Positions 1-11,663 of a DNA stretch of 64,000 nucleotides are shown here, one piece after another. The notes under the pieces were generated by a model. The model was not told where the DNA came from and made no database searches. It was given only the letters and a program-made list of their open reading frames with translations. The stretch spans positions 54,509,402 to 54,573,401 of the forward strand of contig OX359249.1 of NCBI GenBank assembly GCA_947179485.1, written 5' to 3'. Positions within the stretch are counted from its first letter, which is position 1; each line of letters begins with the position of its first letter. This DNA comes from Allacma fusca (Eukaryota; Arthropoda; Collembola; Symphypleona; Sminthuridae). The translations under genes were made by a program, and so were the position numbers.

Positions 1-107
1 ATCAGCACTGTTGTTGCCCAGCATCACCAACGAGAGGTAACAATTCATTCTCAGCAAACATCGTGATCTATCCACTTAGGGTATGAATGAGATTGTGTGA
101 GTGCAGG
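1..107. other. Unassigned flank of the first hAT-like element
   Basis: Nothing is recognised here except the last eight bases (100-107, AGTGCAGG), which form the left target-site duplication of the element beginning at 108. Confidence 0.4.
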
Positions 108-963
108 TAGTGCTGTAATTTGTCCTTTTAGTATTGTATTGTACTTTGGCGAAAAGTACAAAAGTAGTACAACTAAGATATTGTTTTGTACTCCGAGTTT
201 TGTTTTTGTTTTGTACTTCTATCAGATTGTTTTTGTTTTTGTACAATCTGTATTGTATTGTTCTAAGGTTCTAGAAGACGCTAGAAATTTGCTAAAGTGA
301 TAGTTGTATCTGAGTTCAAGAGCACGTAGCAATTGATTTGTGCAACTTTAGTTGTTTAAAAATTACGTGAAAGAACAAAAAACCAGTCATTGACTAATCT
401 CCCCTAAGAGATGCATTGAATCTGTTGATGGTCGAATTTTGAAGGGTGCAATTCTGTGGCACCAACCCATTTGTGAATAATCCCTGTAATAACCACATCG
501 TAATTTCCAGAACAACATAATTTCATAAACAATATTCACTACCATTGCTTAAAATTAGGATGGATAGAGTAGACGCTTGGGCTCTGATATCTATATTTTC
601 AATTTGCTCAGCCGTTGGCTTTTACCACCTATTTCATCGATGTAGAAATGTCCCCTATGCGTGGACTACATTTACAAATCGCATAGTTCGTTTGTTAGAC
701 TAGGTCTTTTGTCTTTGTTAGACACCGTACCGATTCGTTGGTATCATATCTGATGCCATTGAATTGCCATTAGCCAGTGTTGATTTAATTCCTGACCTTT
801 TTCACGACGTCTTACTAATCCACATTAAATGTAACCTACAACTAGTACATCTTATCGGTGGCGTCTAATAATCAATATAATAGCAATAATAATAGGGTTT
901 TATTGGTTGATATAGTGGCCTCAGCCGTTACAACCTTTAATAATCAATATGGTAACAGTCAAA

Positions 964-1320
964 GTCATGCGACTATTAGTGACACAGGAAGGTCAATCTG
1001 AGGTCATGCGACTATTAGTGACACAGGAAGGTCAATCTGAGGTCATGCGACTATTAGTGACACAGGAAGGTCAATCTGAGGTCATGTGACTATTAGTGAC
1101 ACAGTAAGGTCAATCTGAGGTCATGCGACTATTAGTGACACAGTAAGGTCAATTTGAGGTCATGTGACTATTAGTGACACAGTAAGGTCAATCTGAGGTC
1201 ATGTGACTTCTAGTGACACAGTAAGGTCAATCTGAGGTCATGTGACTTCTAGTGACACAGTAAGGTCAATCTGAGGTCATGTGACTTCTAGTGACACAGT
1301 AAGGTCATGTGACCTCAAAT
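964..1320. repeat. 39-bp minisatellite, about 9 copies
   Basis: The unit begins GTCATGCGACTATTAGTGAC and repeats every 39 bp at 964, 1003, 1042, 1081, 1120, 1159, 1198, 1237 and 1276, followed by a shortened copy near 1304. Left-hand copies read ACACAGGAAGG and right-hand copies ACACAGTAAGG, and the last three replace CTATTAGTG with CTTCTAGTG. The array therefore carries a left-to-right gradient of variants. No coding capacity is suggested. Confidence 0.95.
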
Positions 1321-1538
1321 TGACCTTATTGGGTCTCCAATAGTATCATGACAGATTACGGTTTTAAGGGGCGCATGACCTATAATGAAACTTGGTGAGT
1401 AACTAGTAGTAAATCACCTATGACTGACTTTATTGGCGCATTAATGGTCACATGACACTAGAATGACAGACTCAATGTAAGTATATATTTTACATGGGCG
1501 ATAGTAGGCGAATCTACCGATAATTAGTCAATGCCCAG

Positions 1539-2268
1539 TAGAGCATCTCGGGCGGTTGAAATTTGCGGGTAAGACCGTAAAAAGCCCGGCCCGCCCGGGC
1601 TTTGGGCGGGTACGGGTAAAATTTATTACACTTGACGGGCTACGGGCGGGTACGGTCTTTTCAATGCGGTTGAAAAAGACCGTGAAAGCCCGTAAAAGCC
1701 CGTGGAAAAATTCATGTGTGGTGCATGCTGGATCAGGGGTTGTAAAAGTACATTTGCTTGAATACATAACACGATTTTCGAACGTTTGTAATTTTATCTT
1801 TAAAAAAGACTTGACATCCAATGTCAACGGATGAAATTGCAGGAAACAGTCGGAAGATTGCAAGTTTGGAAATCATTTAAACACGTACTAGTTGAATATA
1901 GGTTTCCATAAATTATGTGAATGCAATGAGTGCAGGGACATTTTAGCAGGCAATCGCGCTAAGGAGGTACGTCAACTCTGGCCAAACATAATTGTAAGAA
2001 TTCTGCAGTGAAAGCAACACCAGCTCTTACCAATTTCATTCAAAAAAAGGCGAAAATGAAAAATTGAATTAAAAAATTGTTCTGGGTCTATATCTATGAA
2101 TTTACAAGCTGGACTGGTATTAGCGGGCGGGCTACGGGCTTTTTTAAATTTTACGGGCCGGGCCGGGCTTTATTGTTGAACTTTAATTTCGGGCCGGGCG
2201 GGCACGGGTAAACATTTACGGGCCGCGGGCGGGTACGGGCCTAAAATATCCCACGGGGTGATGCTCTA
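1539..2268. mobile_element. Nested hAT-like miniature element with GC-rich subterminal repeats
   Basis: It starts TAGAGCATC and ends GATGCTCTA, with flanks ATGCCCAG (1531-1538) and CTGCCCAG (2269-2276) that agree at seven of eight positions, as for an aged 8-bp hAT target duplication. Both ends carry GC-rich subterminal repeats around GGGCGGGTACGGG in inverted orientation, in sharp contrast to the AT-rich surroundings. These could be transposase binding sites. The opposing 92- and 111-codon ORFs across the left end are explained by the repeat and are not called as genes. The element lies inside the 108-2541 element. Confidence 0.75.
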
Positions 2269-2549
2269 CTGCCCAGTTTTTGTGCTTTGACGTTTTTTCA
2301 AGATTCCAATTACACAAATCAATTCCTATGTGCTCTAGAAATTTATTAATCACTTTAGTAATTTTCTGGCGTCTTCTAGAACCTTGAAACCATACAATTT
2401 GGATTGTATTGTTTTTTCAATTCCTGTTTTGTTTTTGTTTTAGTTTTGTATATCGAAAATGGATATTGTTTGTTTAGTTTTGTACCAAAGACAAAAACAA
2501 TACAAAAGTACAAACTAAACGAGTACAATATTACAGCACTAAGTGCAGG

Positions 2550-2854
2550 TGAGGTCCAATGTCCAAACACCTTAAGTCCTCGCGCTGGTTTGCGCAGGAA
2601 AATGGCTCACTTAACTCCCGTTAAAACCAACAAGACATTTCGATTTTCAAAATTCAGCGCATTATATAGCAAACGAGAGAAGCGAGGAATTGTAACTGCA
2701 TGACACAGCTTTTCCCATGGTAAATCCTATATGATCACTGGTGCCCTAGTCTAGTCCGACTTGACTATGAAAATAGGGAATAGGCTAGAAATGGGGTTTA
2801 TTACGTCAGGGAAATGAATAGCCTGGAATAGACTAGCCGTATGCGAGAATTAGG
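2550..2854. other. Spacer between two miniature transposons
   Basis: I see no gene here. The stretch links the right target duplication of the 108-2541 element to the left target duplication (2855-2862) of the next element. Confidence 0.4.
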
Positions 2855-2862
2855 CCCACTGG

Positions 2863-3732
2863 CAAAGATGGGCACCTCGCCTGAAACTAGGCCTTGTAAA
2901 AAGGCAACTAGGAAGGAAGGAAAGCAAAACGGATAGGTTTTTAGGAAAGGAACTAGGAAGGTTCTAGAATTTATGTCAAAACTAGGAAATAGAATAGGAA
3001 GGCTGAGAATATGTAAAATAATAGGCAAGTTCATAGGAAGGGTGAGGGAATTGGAAGGATCCTAGGAAGGACTACCGGGAAGACATATATTTAATGCCAA
3101 CCAGCGGCAAGAGATGAAACTGGTTTGTATGATTTCTGCTAGTTATTTGTATTGGACCGTATAACGTTGAAGAAACGACATATGAAAAAATAAACTGTGA
3201 AGAAATTCCACCCATATGGACCCCACTACTAGCTAGACTTCTAGATTCGGTGTTTCCGCAGATTTCATGGTGTGCTGTGAACAGGGTTTACTTTTAGTAC
3301 ATCAATATTCTGAATGCTGCTAACGTTAAAATATATCTTCCAGAAAATCAATCTAAACTTGGAACTTATCATGTGTTCGTCTGTGGCCAATATACATTTT
3401 AAATGATGACAATCATCATGTTTACCCGCTTATGTTAATGTATATTGTTTCTCAACGCTATTCGTAAAGAAATGTACGATTTTGACCAAACTAGCACAGG
3501 CATACCCAACCAACTAAGGCTGAAAAAAGGCAGTTCAGACTGAACTAGGCATTTTAGGCCCTACTAGGCAATTTAATAATCTGACAAGGAAATAGGAAGG
3601 GCAATTATATGCCCATTTTTAGGAAAAAGGAAATCAGCGAAAGTCCGGTTTAGAAAGGGTATTAGGAAGGAAAATCGAGATTACATTGTAGAGATAAGGT
3701 TTCACGCGAGGAAAACCAGTTGCCCATCTTTG
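2863..3732. mobile_element. hAT-like miniature element (CAAAGATGGGCA termini)
   Basis: The left end reads CAAAGATGGGCA and the right end TGCCCATCTTTG, a perfect 12-bp inverted repeat. A perfect 8-bp duplication CCCACTGG flanks it at 2855-2862 and 3733-3740. Both subterminal regions are rich in the motif AGGAAGG. No transposase ORF is visible. The 77-codon ORF at 2801-3034 (- strand) crosses the element boundary and is not called as a gene. Confidence 0.88.
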
Positions 3733-3740
3733 CCCACTGG

Positions 3741-4655
3741 TGTAGAAGTATATTGAAAAATCGTCCAATAGAGTTTTCGCTCAAGTTGTACGCGGCATGT
3801 TTTCATAAAATTGCCTCCGATACTCCGATCATTTACAAAATAAACGAGTGTAAGAAGCCATTGTGCGTTTAGATACCTTATACGTTTGGACGATTATATG
3901 TTTATTAATCTAATACGTGCGGGTAATTATACGTTTAGATAACTGATACGTTTATACGATTATGGGTATTGAGCTTATACGTTTATCTGTTACGCGTTTA
4001 GCTTTTATACGTTTATAGGTGTAATCGAGTATATTGGCAATCCTACGTTTCACAATTTCGTCCTCAAGGTTAAATGTTTGTTTAAATAATGGGCGTATTT
4101 AAACATTAGAGTAGTTTCTTTTTGGAAATTTTCATGAAGCACATTTTAAAGAAGCGCAATGATGTCATTTAAATGGGATTTTTTTATGATGATCTGACCT
4201 GTATTAATGTTTGTTTCTTAATTTCAATATGTATGTATGTATGTATTTATTAAATACTTCTTGGCTCATTTTCCATAGTACATCGAAATTACAAACCTAG
4301 TACATGATTTAATTTCAATATGGTAAATGTGTGTCTGGGATGACAAACAATATTTGAATATTGATTTGTCACTTGAAGTAAAGACTAATAATAATATTAG
4401 TAACAGTAAAGTTAAGTGAAAGGTTCGCTAACCAGCGCGAGTACGTACGTACTGCGTGTCAGGACGTTATGCCAAGCGCCTACGCACAAAATCTCATTCC
4501 AATTATGAATCGACAGATCCCGATGTTTACTTGTCAGTAATATTCGCACAACAAAAAAGAAAATATAACTGATATTTAAGTATTATGCTTAATTAATGTA
4601 GTCGAGCGTTGAACCAAATGTTCTTATAATACTTCAGCTAACTCACATTTTGTAG
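3741..4655. other. Non-coding interval upstream of the RA-domain exon
   Basis: No gene is recognised. About 3870-4020 contains repeated TACGTTTA-like motifs. About 4227-4248 is a short TATG microsatellite followed by a run resembling the 3' end of a non-LTR element read on the - strand (tetranucleotide tail next to TTTATTAAATA). The last bases form a splice acceptor (TTTTGTAG at 4648-4655) for the exon that follows, so part of this interval is probably intron. Confidence 0.4.
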
Positions 4656-5883
4656 GCATTCTCGACAACAGAAATGACAGAGGCAAGAAAGCACCTTTCC
4701 AAGCTTCAGGATTTACAAAAGAGACTAGATACAATATGGAAAGGATCTCGGTGGATAATTGATGTGGTCACAATCTCAAGAGATAAATCTGTGGCTTTAG
4801 TTTCTGTTGAAACACTGCTCGATACATCTAGTGAGTCAGAGTTGGCCTTTCCCTTCACTGAAACGCGATCAAATGATCATGGCAACCAACCACAGATTCG
4901 AGTCTCAATTCCTAATTTCAGCGGGGAACAGATAATTTCAAAATTTGATGGCACGTCTCCATTGTTCTCTTCGATTTCGAGTCTCTCTCTTAGACCGCTT
5001 CCTGAGAGCTGTACTGATGTTGAAAAGGCGGCTCAAATTTCATCCCAGCTTGTCGACGAGAATCCATTTCTGTTTAAACCCGGTTTGGATTCAATTCACA
5101 GCAGCCAGTCGCAATGTGATGTGTCAAACTTTATTCTCTCACAAGCTCAGTCTGCAGAACGAATTTTGAGTTCTAGTCTTCACGATTTATACAGTTCTGG
5201 TGGAACTTACAAAACTAACCATCTTTTAAATGCCAGTCTTGTCAACCAAGCTACTAATGGATCTTCTTCAAAAAGGAATGTCATCGTACCAGATTGCGTT
5301 TCTCTGCCATGTCAGTATGATTTCTATCTCAGATTCGGTATTCATCCACTTCCAATGCGTTCTCGAAGATCCAATACAAATATAAAGACTGATAGTACAT
5401 GTCAACTTGGTGCCCCCAAATCCACCAATTTCTCAGTATTAACTCAAAGTGCTGTTGCATCTTCACTCGGCTGCACTAGTACAAGTTGTGCACATGTCGT
5501 CAATGTTCCCGCAACGAACACTTACACTGTTGCTGGAGAATTTTCATTGTCACACCCATCTACTATAATTCAGGTTTATGCAGCGTATGATTGTGGTTTA
5601 AGTGAAGGGACGTCTGTGAAGATACAAATAAGTAACCAAACTACGGCACGGCAAGTTGTTGATTTGCTTGTGAAACAACTAAATGCGCAAGTTAAAATAA
5701 AAGGACTGCAAACTCCTGTTTACGAACTTACTCAAGAATTTTGTTTAGTTTCAGTCGTTGGGGCACGGGAACGATGCTTGCGTAATGACTTCAATCCTTT
5801 GCAGCTGCAAAATCCATGGAAGAGTGGTAAAATGTATGTACGAAGAAGGAGAGATGTAACTGCTGCTATTGAAATGAACAGTC
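4656..5883 (+). CDS. Ras-association (RA) domain protein, one large exon
   Basis: The exon is bounded by a plausible acceptor (TTTTGTAG ending at 4655) and a strong donor-like GTGAGT at 5884-5889. The frame is open through both, so the ATG at 4674 may be internal. From that ATG, 403 complete codons are read. Residues from about 297 to 400 look like an RA domain: a beta strand (IIQVYAAYD), then TTARQVVDLL as in the RA helix, a conserved ERCLRNDFNPLQLQ segment, and a final KMYVRRRRD strand. RA domains have a ubiquitin-like fold and bind GTP-loaded Ras or Rap. The serine-rich first 290 residues match nothing I recognise. RA domains occur in many proteins, so the exact orthologue is not assigned. 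I could not identify neighbouring exons. This is the only stretch that looks like ordinary host coding sequence. Confidence 0.65.
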
Positions 5884-6182
5884 GTGAGTATATATAACAA
5901 TAGGCAATTAGTTTTGTTGTTAGTTCTTGAGCGTGACTGCTGTTTGCTATTCCAGTTTAACCATATATTATAATGTAAAGCATCAAAAGGATTTTATACT
6001 TTTATACGTAACTATTTTACTTATGATATTAATATATACATTATGATAACAAGGCTAATGATCCTGCTTTGAGGGTCCCGGGTAGGCTTTCCTGGCATTT
6101 AAACCTGCTATGTCCACGCAAGTTTCTACTGTCTGTTAATTGGTATGTCAAGAGATGTATATTATGATGATGCACTTCCAAT

Positions 6183-6731
6183 CAGAGATGCGCAAAGGAA
6201 ATAGCCTTCGAAGGCGAAAATACAAGTAAAAATTTCCCCTTCAACATGTCCTAGAATGAAGCCCTCTAAAAAATCTGCCTTCCTTCACCCTTCCTTCCAA
6301 AATATATACATTCGTTTTTGCCTTCAGCCTTCTTATAAAAATAGCCTTCCTTCAATTTTACAACTACAACCCGCTTAGAAACGTTTTGCACCAGCAGGAT
6401 TCAGTGCAGTGAAGAGATCGGGCACACATTGTCAGTTGTGAGTTCACGAATTGGCTGCATTGTTGCGCCAGCAGCAAAACGTCATTGCATATGCTATGCT
6501 TTCACGTTATAGATATTTCGTGTACCTGGAAGGCTTCACAGCCTTAGAGGGCTAATATTTAGGAAGCCTTCCTTCACAATCCTTCATTGCAAGTTTTTGT
6601 GAAGGCTTCCTACAGCCTTCAGAAAAAAGTATCCCCATCCTTCCATTCCTTCTGCAACGGTAAGAAAGTTACCTTTCCGCCTTCAAGGAAGCCTTCTTGG
6701 AAGGCTAGCCTTCGAAGGCTGCGCATCTCTG
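6183..6731. mobile_element. hAT-like miniature element (CAGAGATGCGCA termini)
   Basis: The 549-bp unit has perfect 12-bp inverted ends CAGAGATGCGCA / TGCGCATCTCTG, each near the self-complementary motif AGCCTTCGAAGGC. A perfect 8-bp duplication CTTCCAAT flanks it at 6175-6182 and 6732-6739. The interior is dominated by CCTTC / GAAGG motifs. No ORF is present. CAGAG fits the hAT terminal consensus. Confidence 0.9.
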
Positions 6732-6739
6732 CTTCCAAT

Positions 6740-7968
6740 GGAATGCGAGTTGGTTCAACCATGTAACAAGCGAATGCACGGAAAAAGTACCTAATATTGT
6801 GTCTTAACGTCTATATTACCCTGTATATACATATAACTACCCGAAAACCGTGTTTCACAGGGTCAGTTACTTGGGGATGTGGTAGTGAAATGAAAATCTC
6901 AAGGGATCCTTCCTAAATCCGATGTATCAAATGTCTATGTACGCGTAAATGTTTTCTTACTGTCTGTTCTCTGAAAAATATGTGGATTGTCAGGAAATTG
7001 AACACGAGAGTCAGACAAATCAGTGCAAAGCTAAAGTGACCAAAGTGAAATTTATGCTTGATACAATTAATTGTCGACTTATGTTAACACATCAAGGGGA
7101 AATGGTTCTTATAATAATAACCTCTTTCAAGGGGGAAAATTGAGCATTGGGGTTCAAATGTACGTGTGTCGAAACATTTTTACCGTGTAGATAGAGCTTC
7201 TATAAATGAATCTGTAATAAGATAATTTCCTTGTGAAATTACGTATATCAATTTTAGTTTTATTTTAAGTTAAGCAGTTCTCAGCTCCAAATTCCTAACA
7301 TTTTAACAATAAGCAAAGTTAAAGAACTTTGGGTAGCAATTTAAATTTTTGTATTGAACTTTGATGTATACATTCAATGCTGTAATAATAGTTATTTTCG
7401 ATCTCATTGTTAGTCGCTTGACAAAGAGCACTGGCTGTACTTGAAACCTTATGGAAAATAAGTAAAATAAATGATTCCTTTATTAGGTTCACATGTCTGA
7501 AGGCATCCGTGTATGTCAGGTCGCAGTAAGACGCGTGTCACGTAGCTCGTCGTTTGCATAGAACGTGCGCAAAGTTGAAAATATACCCAAGATCAAGACC
7601 TCCCAATCGTTCAAAATAAAATACAGGGTAAGTGACAAGGAGATTTGTGGTGCAAGAGCATAAAGCCGATGAAAAATACACGTACCGTATTTATTTCGTA
7701 TTCTGTACTTACGTAGCCTGCTAGTCTTTGTGACAATTACTAACCATTAAGAGCGTGCTAATGAGGGAGAACGACGAGTTAAAAATCAAGAAAATCACAA
7801 AGAACGCGACCTGGGGTTTAAATCTGGTTGCATTACCCTAACTAAAAACTGGATTTGATTTATTGGGCAAAACATTTTATTTCGTTTTAATTGCATTGAT
7901 GCGCTCAGACGTAGTAGATACTACAGAATTGTCCCAGTTTATTCAGTTTTTAAAGACCCGGCTTAGCG
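6740..7968. other. Non-coding interval
   Basis: I find no gene, RNA or repeat structure I can support. It is AT-rich with only short chance ORFs, for example at 6949-7143. Confidence 0.35.
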
Positions 7969-7976
7969 GTCTCCTG

Positions 7977-8770
7977 TAGTGCGCCCAATGTTTCGTTCCT
8001 GAAACGAAAATTTCCGTTTCATTTCAGTTTGTTTCAGTTCGTTTCATAAATATTTCAGTTCAGTTTCAAGTTTAGCTGAAACGAATGTTTCAGTTCAGAT
8101 TCTGAAACAAAACGAAGCAGTCACACTGAAACGCGTTTCAAACGTTTCAATTGCAATATAATTCTGCCAGTAAAAATGCACGTGTAACGAAACTTTTGCT
8201 TTTGCATGCTTATATTTCTTACGCATGTAGACTATACAAGATAGAATACAACGGTGAAATCGTGTTTGGACAGTTTATGGCCTTGGGAAACCATTGAATC
8301 CTGAATTAAAAAATAAGTAATTAATATTTAGTAACATCTAAATCTGTATACTTGACATAAATTTGCTAGGTATAATTTTTATTGCGTCTTGAATGTTGAA
8401 AGTTGTGAAAATTTTAATTTAACTTCCCACCATAGGGTTACCGACATATTACTTTTTGGGACCTGGTGGATCCTGCATTTAACATGGAAAATGATTGGAG
8501 TTACCCGAGCTACCCAAGGCTAGATTTACCTTTAGACAATGTAGGAATTTAGACAGTGAATGCCGGGTCATAAATTATTTAATATCAAGCATTTCAAATT
8601 TTCACGTCTGAAACGATCGTTTTGCGTTTCGTTTCAGTTCATCAAGCCAACTGAAACGAACTGAAACACTTTTTTGTGAACTGAAACGAAACCATAAATT
8701 CGGTTCATTTCAGAGTCCAAACTGAAACGAAACAAATTTTTTGAAACGAACTGAAACAGTGGGCTCACTA
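7977..8770. mobile_element. hAT-like miniature element with GTTTCAGTTC repeats
   Basis: Termini are TAGTGCGCCCA on the left and, on the reverse strand of the right end, TAGTGAGCCCA. A perfect 8-bp duplication GTCTCCTG flanks it at 7969-7976 and 8771-8778. Many GTTTCAGTTC / GAACTGAAAC motifs occur near both ends in opposite orientation, as expected for transposase-binding subterminal repeats. No coding sequence is present. Confidence 0.88.
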
Positions 8771-8778
8771 GTCTCCTG

Positions 8779-10235
8779 TACTCAGCTCATCAAGTCATCC
8801 ATTAGCAATTAGAGGTTTCTAGAGGTTTGGAAATTATGATTTAAGCTAAAACTATGTTTTATAAAATGGATGATAAGGGAGAGAGTAAAAAGACGTCCTT
8901 TAACTTTTAGTGCCAAGAGAAGAGCCCCTTCTCCTTTATTAAAACTTGCATTTATCCTCTTACACACTTCGCAACTGCGTATTTCTACTCTTAAATTTAA
9001 CATAAAATAGATGCTTATTTGCTACTCCTACAGTATTCCCCCACAGAAAAAATACCAATCGTCCCCGATTGATGTGTGAGGAGATTTTCTATAAATGTTT
9101 TTCAAAAATTAAAAATAACAAGGAACAATCAAACAAAAATTCATACATAAATTCATGTGTAAGTTCATCAACATTATAATCATTTGCATTTTCAATATGA
9201 AGCATATAGTTCATTTATGTGAATCCTACATCTAACAAAAAATACATGTATCTTGACACTGTTGATGCTTCATCTTCTCGTCTTCATCCTTGCTTACATT
9301 GTAACCTTGGTGACTCGGCTTGCTTTCCTTAAGCGGCTATTTTCTGGAAATTGTGATACAAGGGGCAAACACAGATTGTATTACCACCTTTGGAATCCTT
9401 CGGGATTAGTCACCTCATAACCAAGTACTTACGACTATCAAAATGAGAAAAGAAAAAAAATTAAAAAGACCTGTGCTTTCCAAAATATTATTCATTTGCT
9501 TAATTCTTTCAGGCAAAAACCCAATTTGTGCAAAAACCCCCGAATGTGCAGAAACCCAAACGACCACAATGTCTAACATACATATGTATATGCGTCCTTT
9601 AGCTTGCTTAACATACCAGAACGTATTGCTTACTACAGTACAAAGTTAACCTATACGTTGTTGCATTTTGGACTTAACGTGTTAATTACTTAAATGGCAT
9701 GCTACTTGTAAAGACTAGTGCTTCTCGTTTAAGATTCTCTGAACAATTTGAATTGTACCATCCACCAACTAAACTTGCTATTGTCCAAAAGAATATGTCC
9801 ATGTGTATAAAAGCTTGGAATATTTTACCGCGTATTTTTAGGATACGTAATCATGTAGTGCGTTTTACAAAATTCTAATCAAGCATATCTTAACACATCG
9901 TCATGATAGTACATTGTAAATTATATTTCTTGTTTCTGATCCGTTACCGGCTAAATGATTGTTCTGTCACGAATTTAACGTCGAACTGTGTCTGGGGTGA
10001 AAACCGATATTTATATTGACTCCTTTGACACTGCTTGAATAAAGCAGAATTATAATAATATTAATAAGCCATGTCCAGACCAAAAACATCAATAGTAAGC
10101 CCTCAGACAAGTTCCTGGATTTCTTTGTTGATAAAAATATGTGGTTAAAATATATGTTACATTTTATTAAGTTTATTCATTTGTTTACATTATACCGCTG
10201 TTAAATTAACGTAACCCTTCTTCATTTTTTTCATC
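8779..10235. other. Non-coding interval
   Basis: No recognisable gene. Short ORFs at 8809-9003 (-) and 9443-9649 (+) have no family features and biased AT-rich composition. Nothing else is supported. Confidence 0.35.
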
Positions 10236-10498
10236 CTAAGATATTCAAAGGAAATTCTGCACGTTTAATTAATAGTACTCTCAAAATAACTGCGCCAAAA
10301 AAACGCTAAACTGATTGTTGAATAATTATGTTTGATTATTCAATCCACATGTTTGCACGCATACCATAAAAATCAACTTACGTCCATGTTTTCCTTATAA
10401 TCTGATTATTTTGGTACCGTACCTTAAAATATTACCGGAGGTTTCCCACTTTACGGTAGTTTACGGTACTTTTGAAAGGAACGGTGTGAATATGCCTG
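10236..10498. mobile_element. Truncated, diverged relative of the satellite-island element
   Basis: This stretch is collinear with the right third of the islands at 22669, 28281, 32311, 36181 and 39593. Shared blocks include CGCTAAACTGATTGTTGAAT, CATACCATAAAAATC, ACCGTACCTTAAAA and TTACCGGAG, and it ends in ATATGCCTG where the islands end in ACATGCCTA. The left end is missing or unrecognisable and no target duplication could be assigned. It shows that the family also exists outside the satellite and is older than the copies inside it. Confidence 0.75.
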
Positions 10499-10506
10499 GT
10501 TACTAC

Positions 10507-11452
10507 CAATTTCCGCTTGTGGTAAAATCCACAGACCAGCTCAACTCGCCTTAGGTTGAACCAATGGGACCAAAACACTACACCCTTGTTAAAACAACTG
10601 TGCCCCCAACCCTTCCCTTGGCTTGAACCGATGCATCTGTGGTTGAATACAGCCCCTTGAATCTGCAATATAAACATCAAAATAAGTGTTTTGACCAATT
10701 TCCGAGCTAGAGTGCGGGCGTATTTTTAAATCATAATAAGAGTAAATTTTGGATTTTGGAAGTGCGAGTGGGGCTATCACAGCCAGAGTTTTGCAACATT
10801 TACACTATTATTAAATACACATTACACTAATTTTTTCGACTAATTAAGTCAAAATGTACCCTTTATTTGGCATGCTATTCAGATAAAAGTGAATTGGAAT
10901 AAGTCACTACAGAAATAAAGGGTAAACGCTTCAATAGTCTGTGATGAAATATGAATTAATCAACTTAATGATAAGCTCTATTTCAAAAGAGGCTGAAAAG
11001 TATTTATTTATAGGAGCAAGTTACTAGTAGAACAGTTTAAATCGAAGTGTATCGAGAATGAGAAAGGGCTCGGTATTTATACAGGAAAGCCGAGTAGGAA
11101 AAATGAAAGGCATTCTAAAAGGGTCCAGTGTAAAATGCCTTCATATCTATGACATGCGTATAAATACTATAAGCCCTTTTTCCTGGAACACATTAGTCAT
11201 ATTTGATAAGGCTAAAACTGGACAAGGTACTTTGAGTCATACAATAAATAAACAAACTGAATATGACATTACAACAATAGAATATTACAGACACGACATA
11301 TATACCTGCCTATATCAATGACATACTAGGGTATGGATCATAACAAGCAAATCTGAATAAGGGATCATTCAATTATTAGACGTAATAAACATTTGATCCA
11401 TGTAATAATTTAGGATTACTAATATGTCATCATACTTTCCCTTAATCTAAAA
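10507..11452. other. Non-coding interval
   Basis: ORFs of 60-90 codons at 10432-10780 (-) and 11058-11321 (+) show no recognisable domain. Part of the first overlaps the element fragment ending at 10498. No gene is supported. Confidence 0.35.
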
Positions 11453-11663
11453 TTAATTTTTTTGATTGATGTCGGCGTGATTGCTGATTGTGAGCCGTCT
11501 TATTTTAATCTTGGCAAACCGAGGGGTTAATTGAGTTCTTTTCAATTTTCTTCCCGGTGGACTTTCCCTCAATCTCGGCGTCATCAGTATCCTTGTTGGT
11601 TCGCTTGGTCGGCTCGTAGTATTCAGTTTCAGCAACTGAAACTTCCAGGTCCACTTCGTCCGG

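Larger units (their letters stand above)
108..2541. mobile_element. hAT-like DNA transposon, non-autonomous, with long inverted arms
   Basis: The element begins TAGTGCTGTAAT and ends with the reverse complement ATTACAGCACTA. It is bounded by a perfect 8-bp direct repeat AGTGCAGG at 100-107 and 2542-2549, the target-duplication length of the hAT superfamily. Inverted similarity continues inward for about 240 bp with divergence: about 108-350 matches the reverse complement of about 2300-2541, including a shared stretch around GGTTCTAGAAGACGC. No transposase reading frame is visible, so the element is non-autonomous. It holds a 39-bp minisatellite (964-1320) and a second nested miniature element (1539-2268). 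Small ORFs in the T-rich arms are taken as chance. Confidence 0.85.

Noticed and set aside
97..300. 67-codon ORF in the left arm of the first element
   Set aside because: It starts outside the element and reads T-rich repeat sequence; its relative in the right arm is not conserved as an ORF.
964..1320. CRISPR-like regular repeat
   Set aside because: The 39-bp units are directly adjacent with no unique spacers, so this is a minisatellite.
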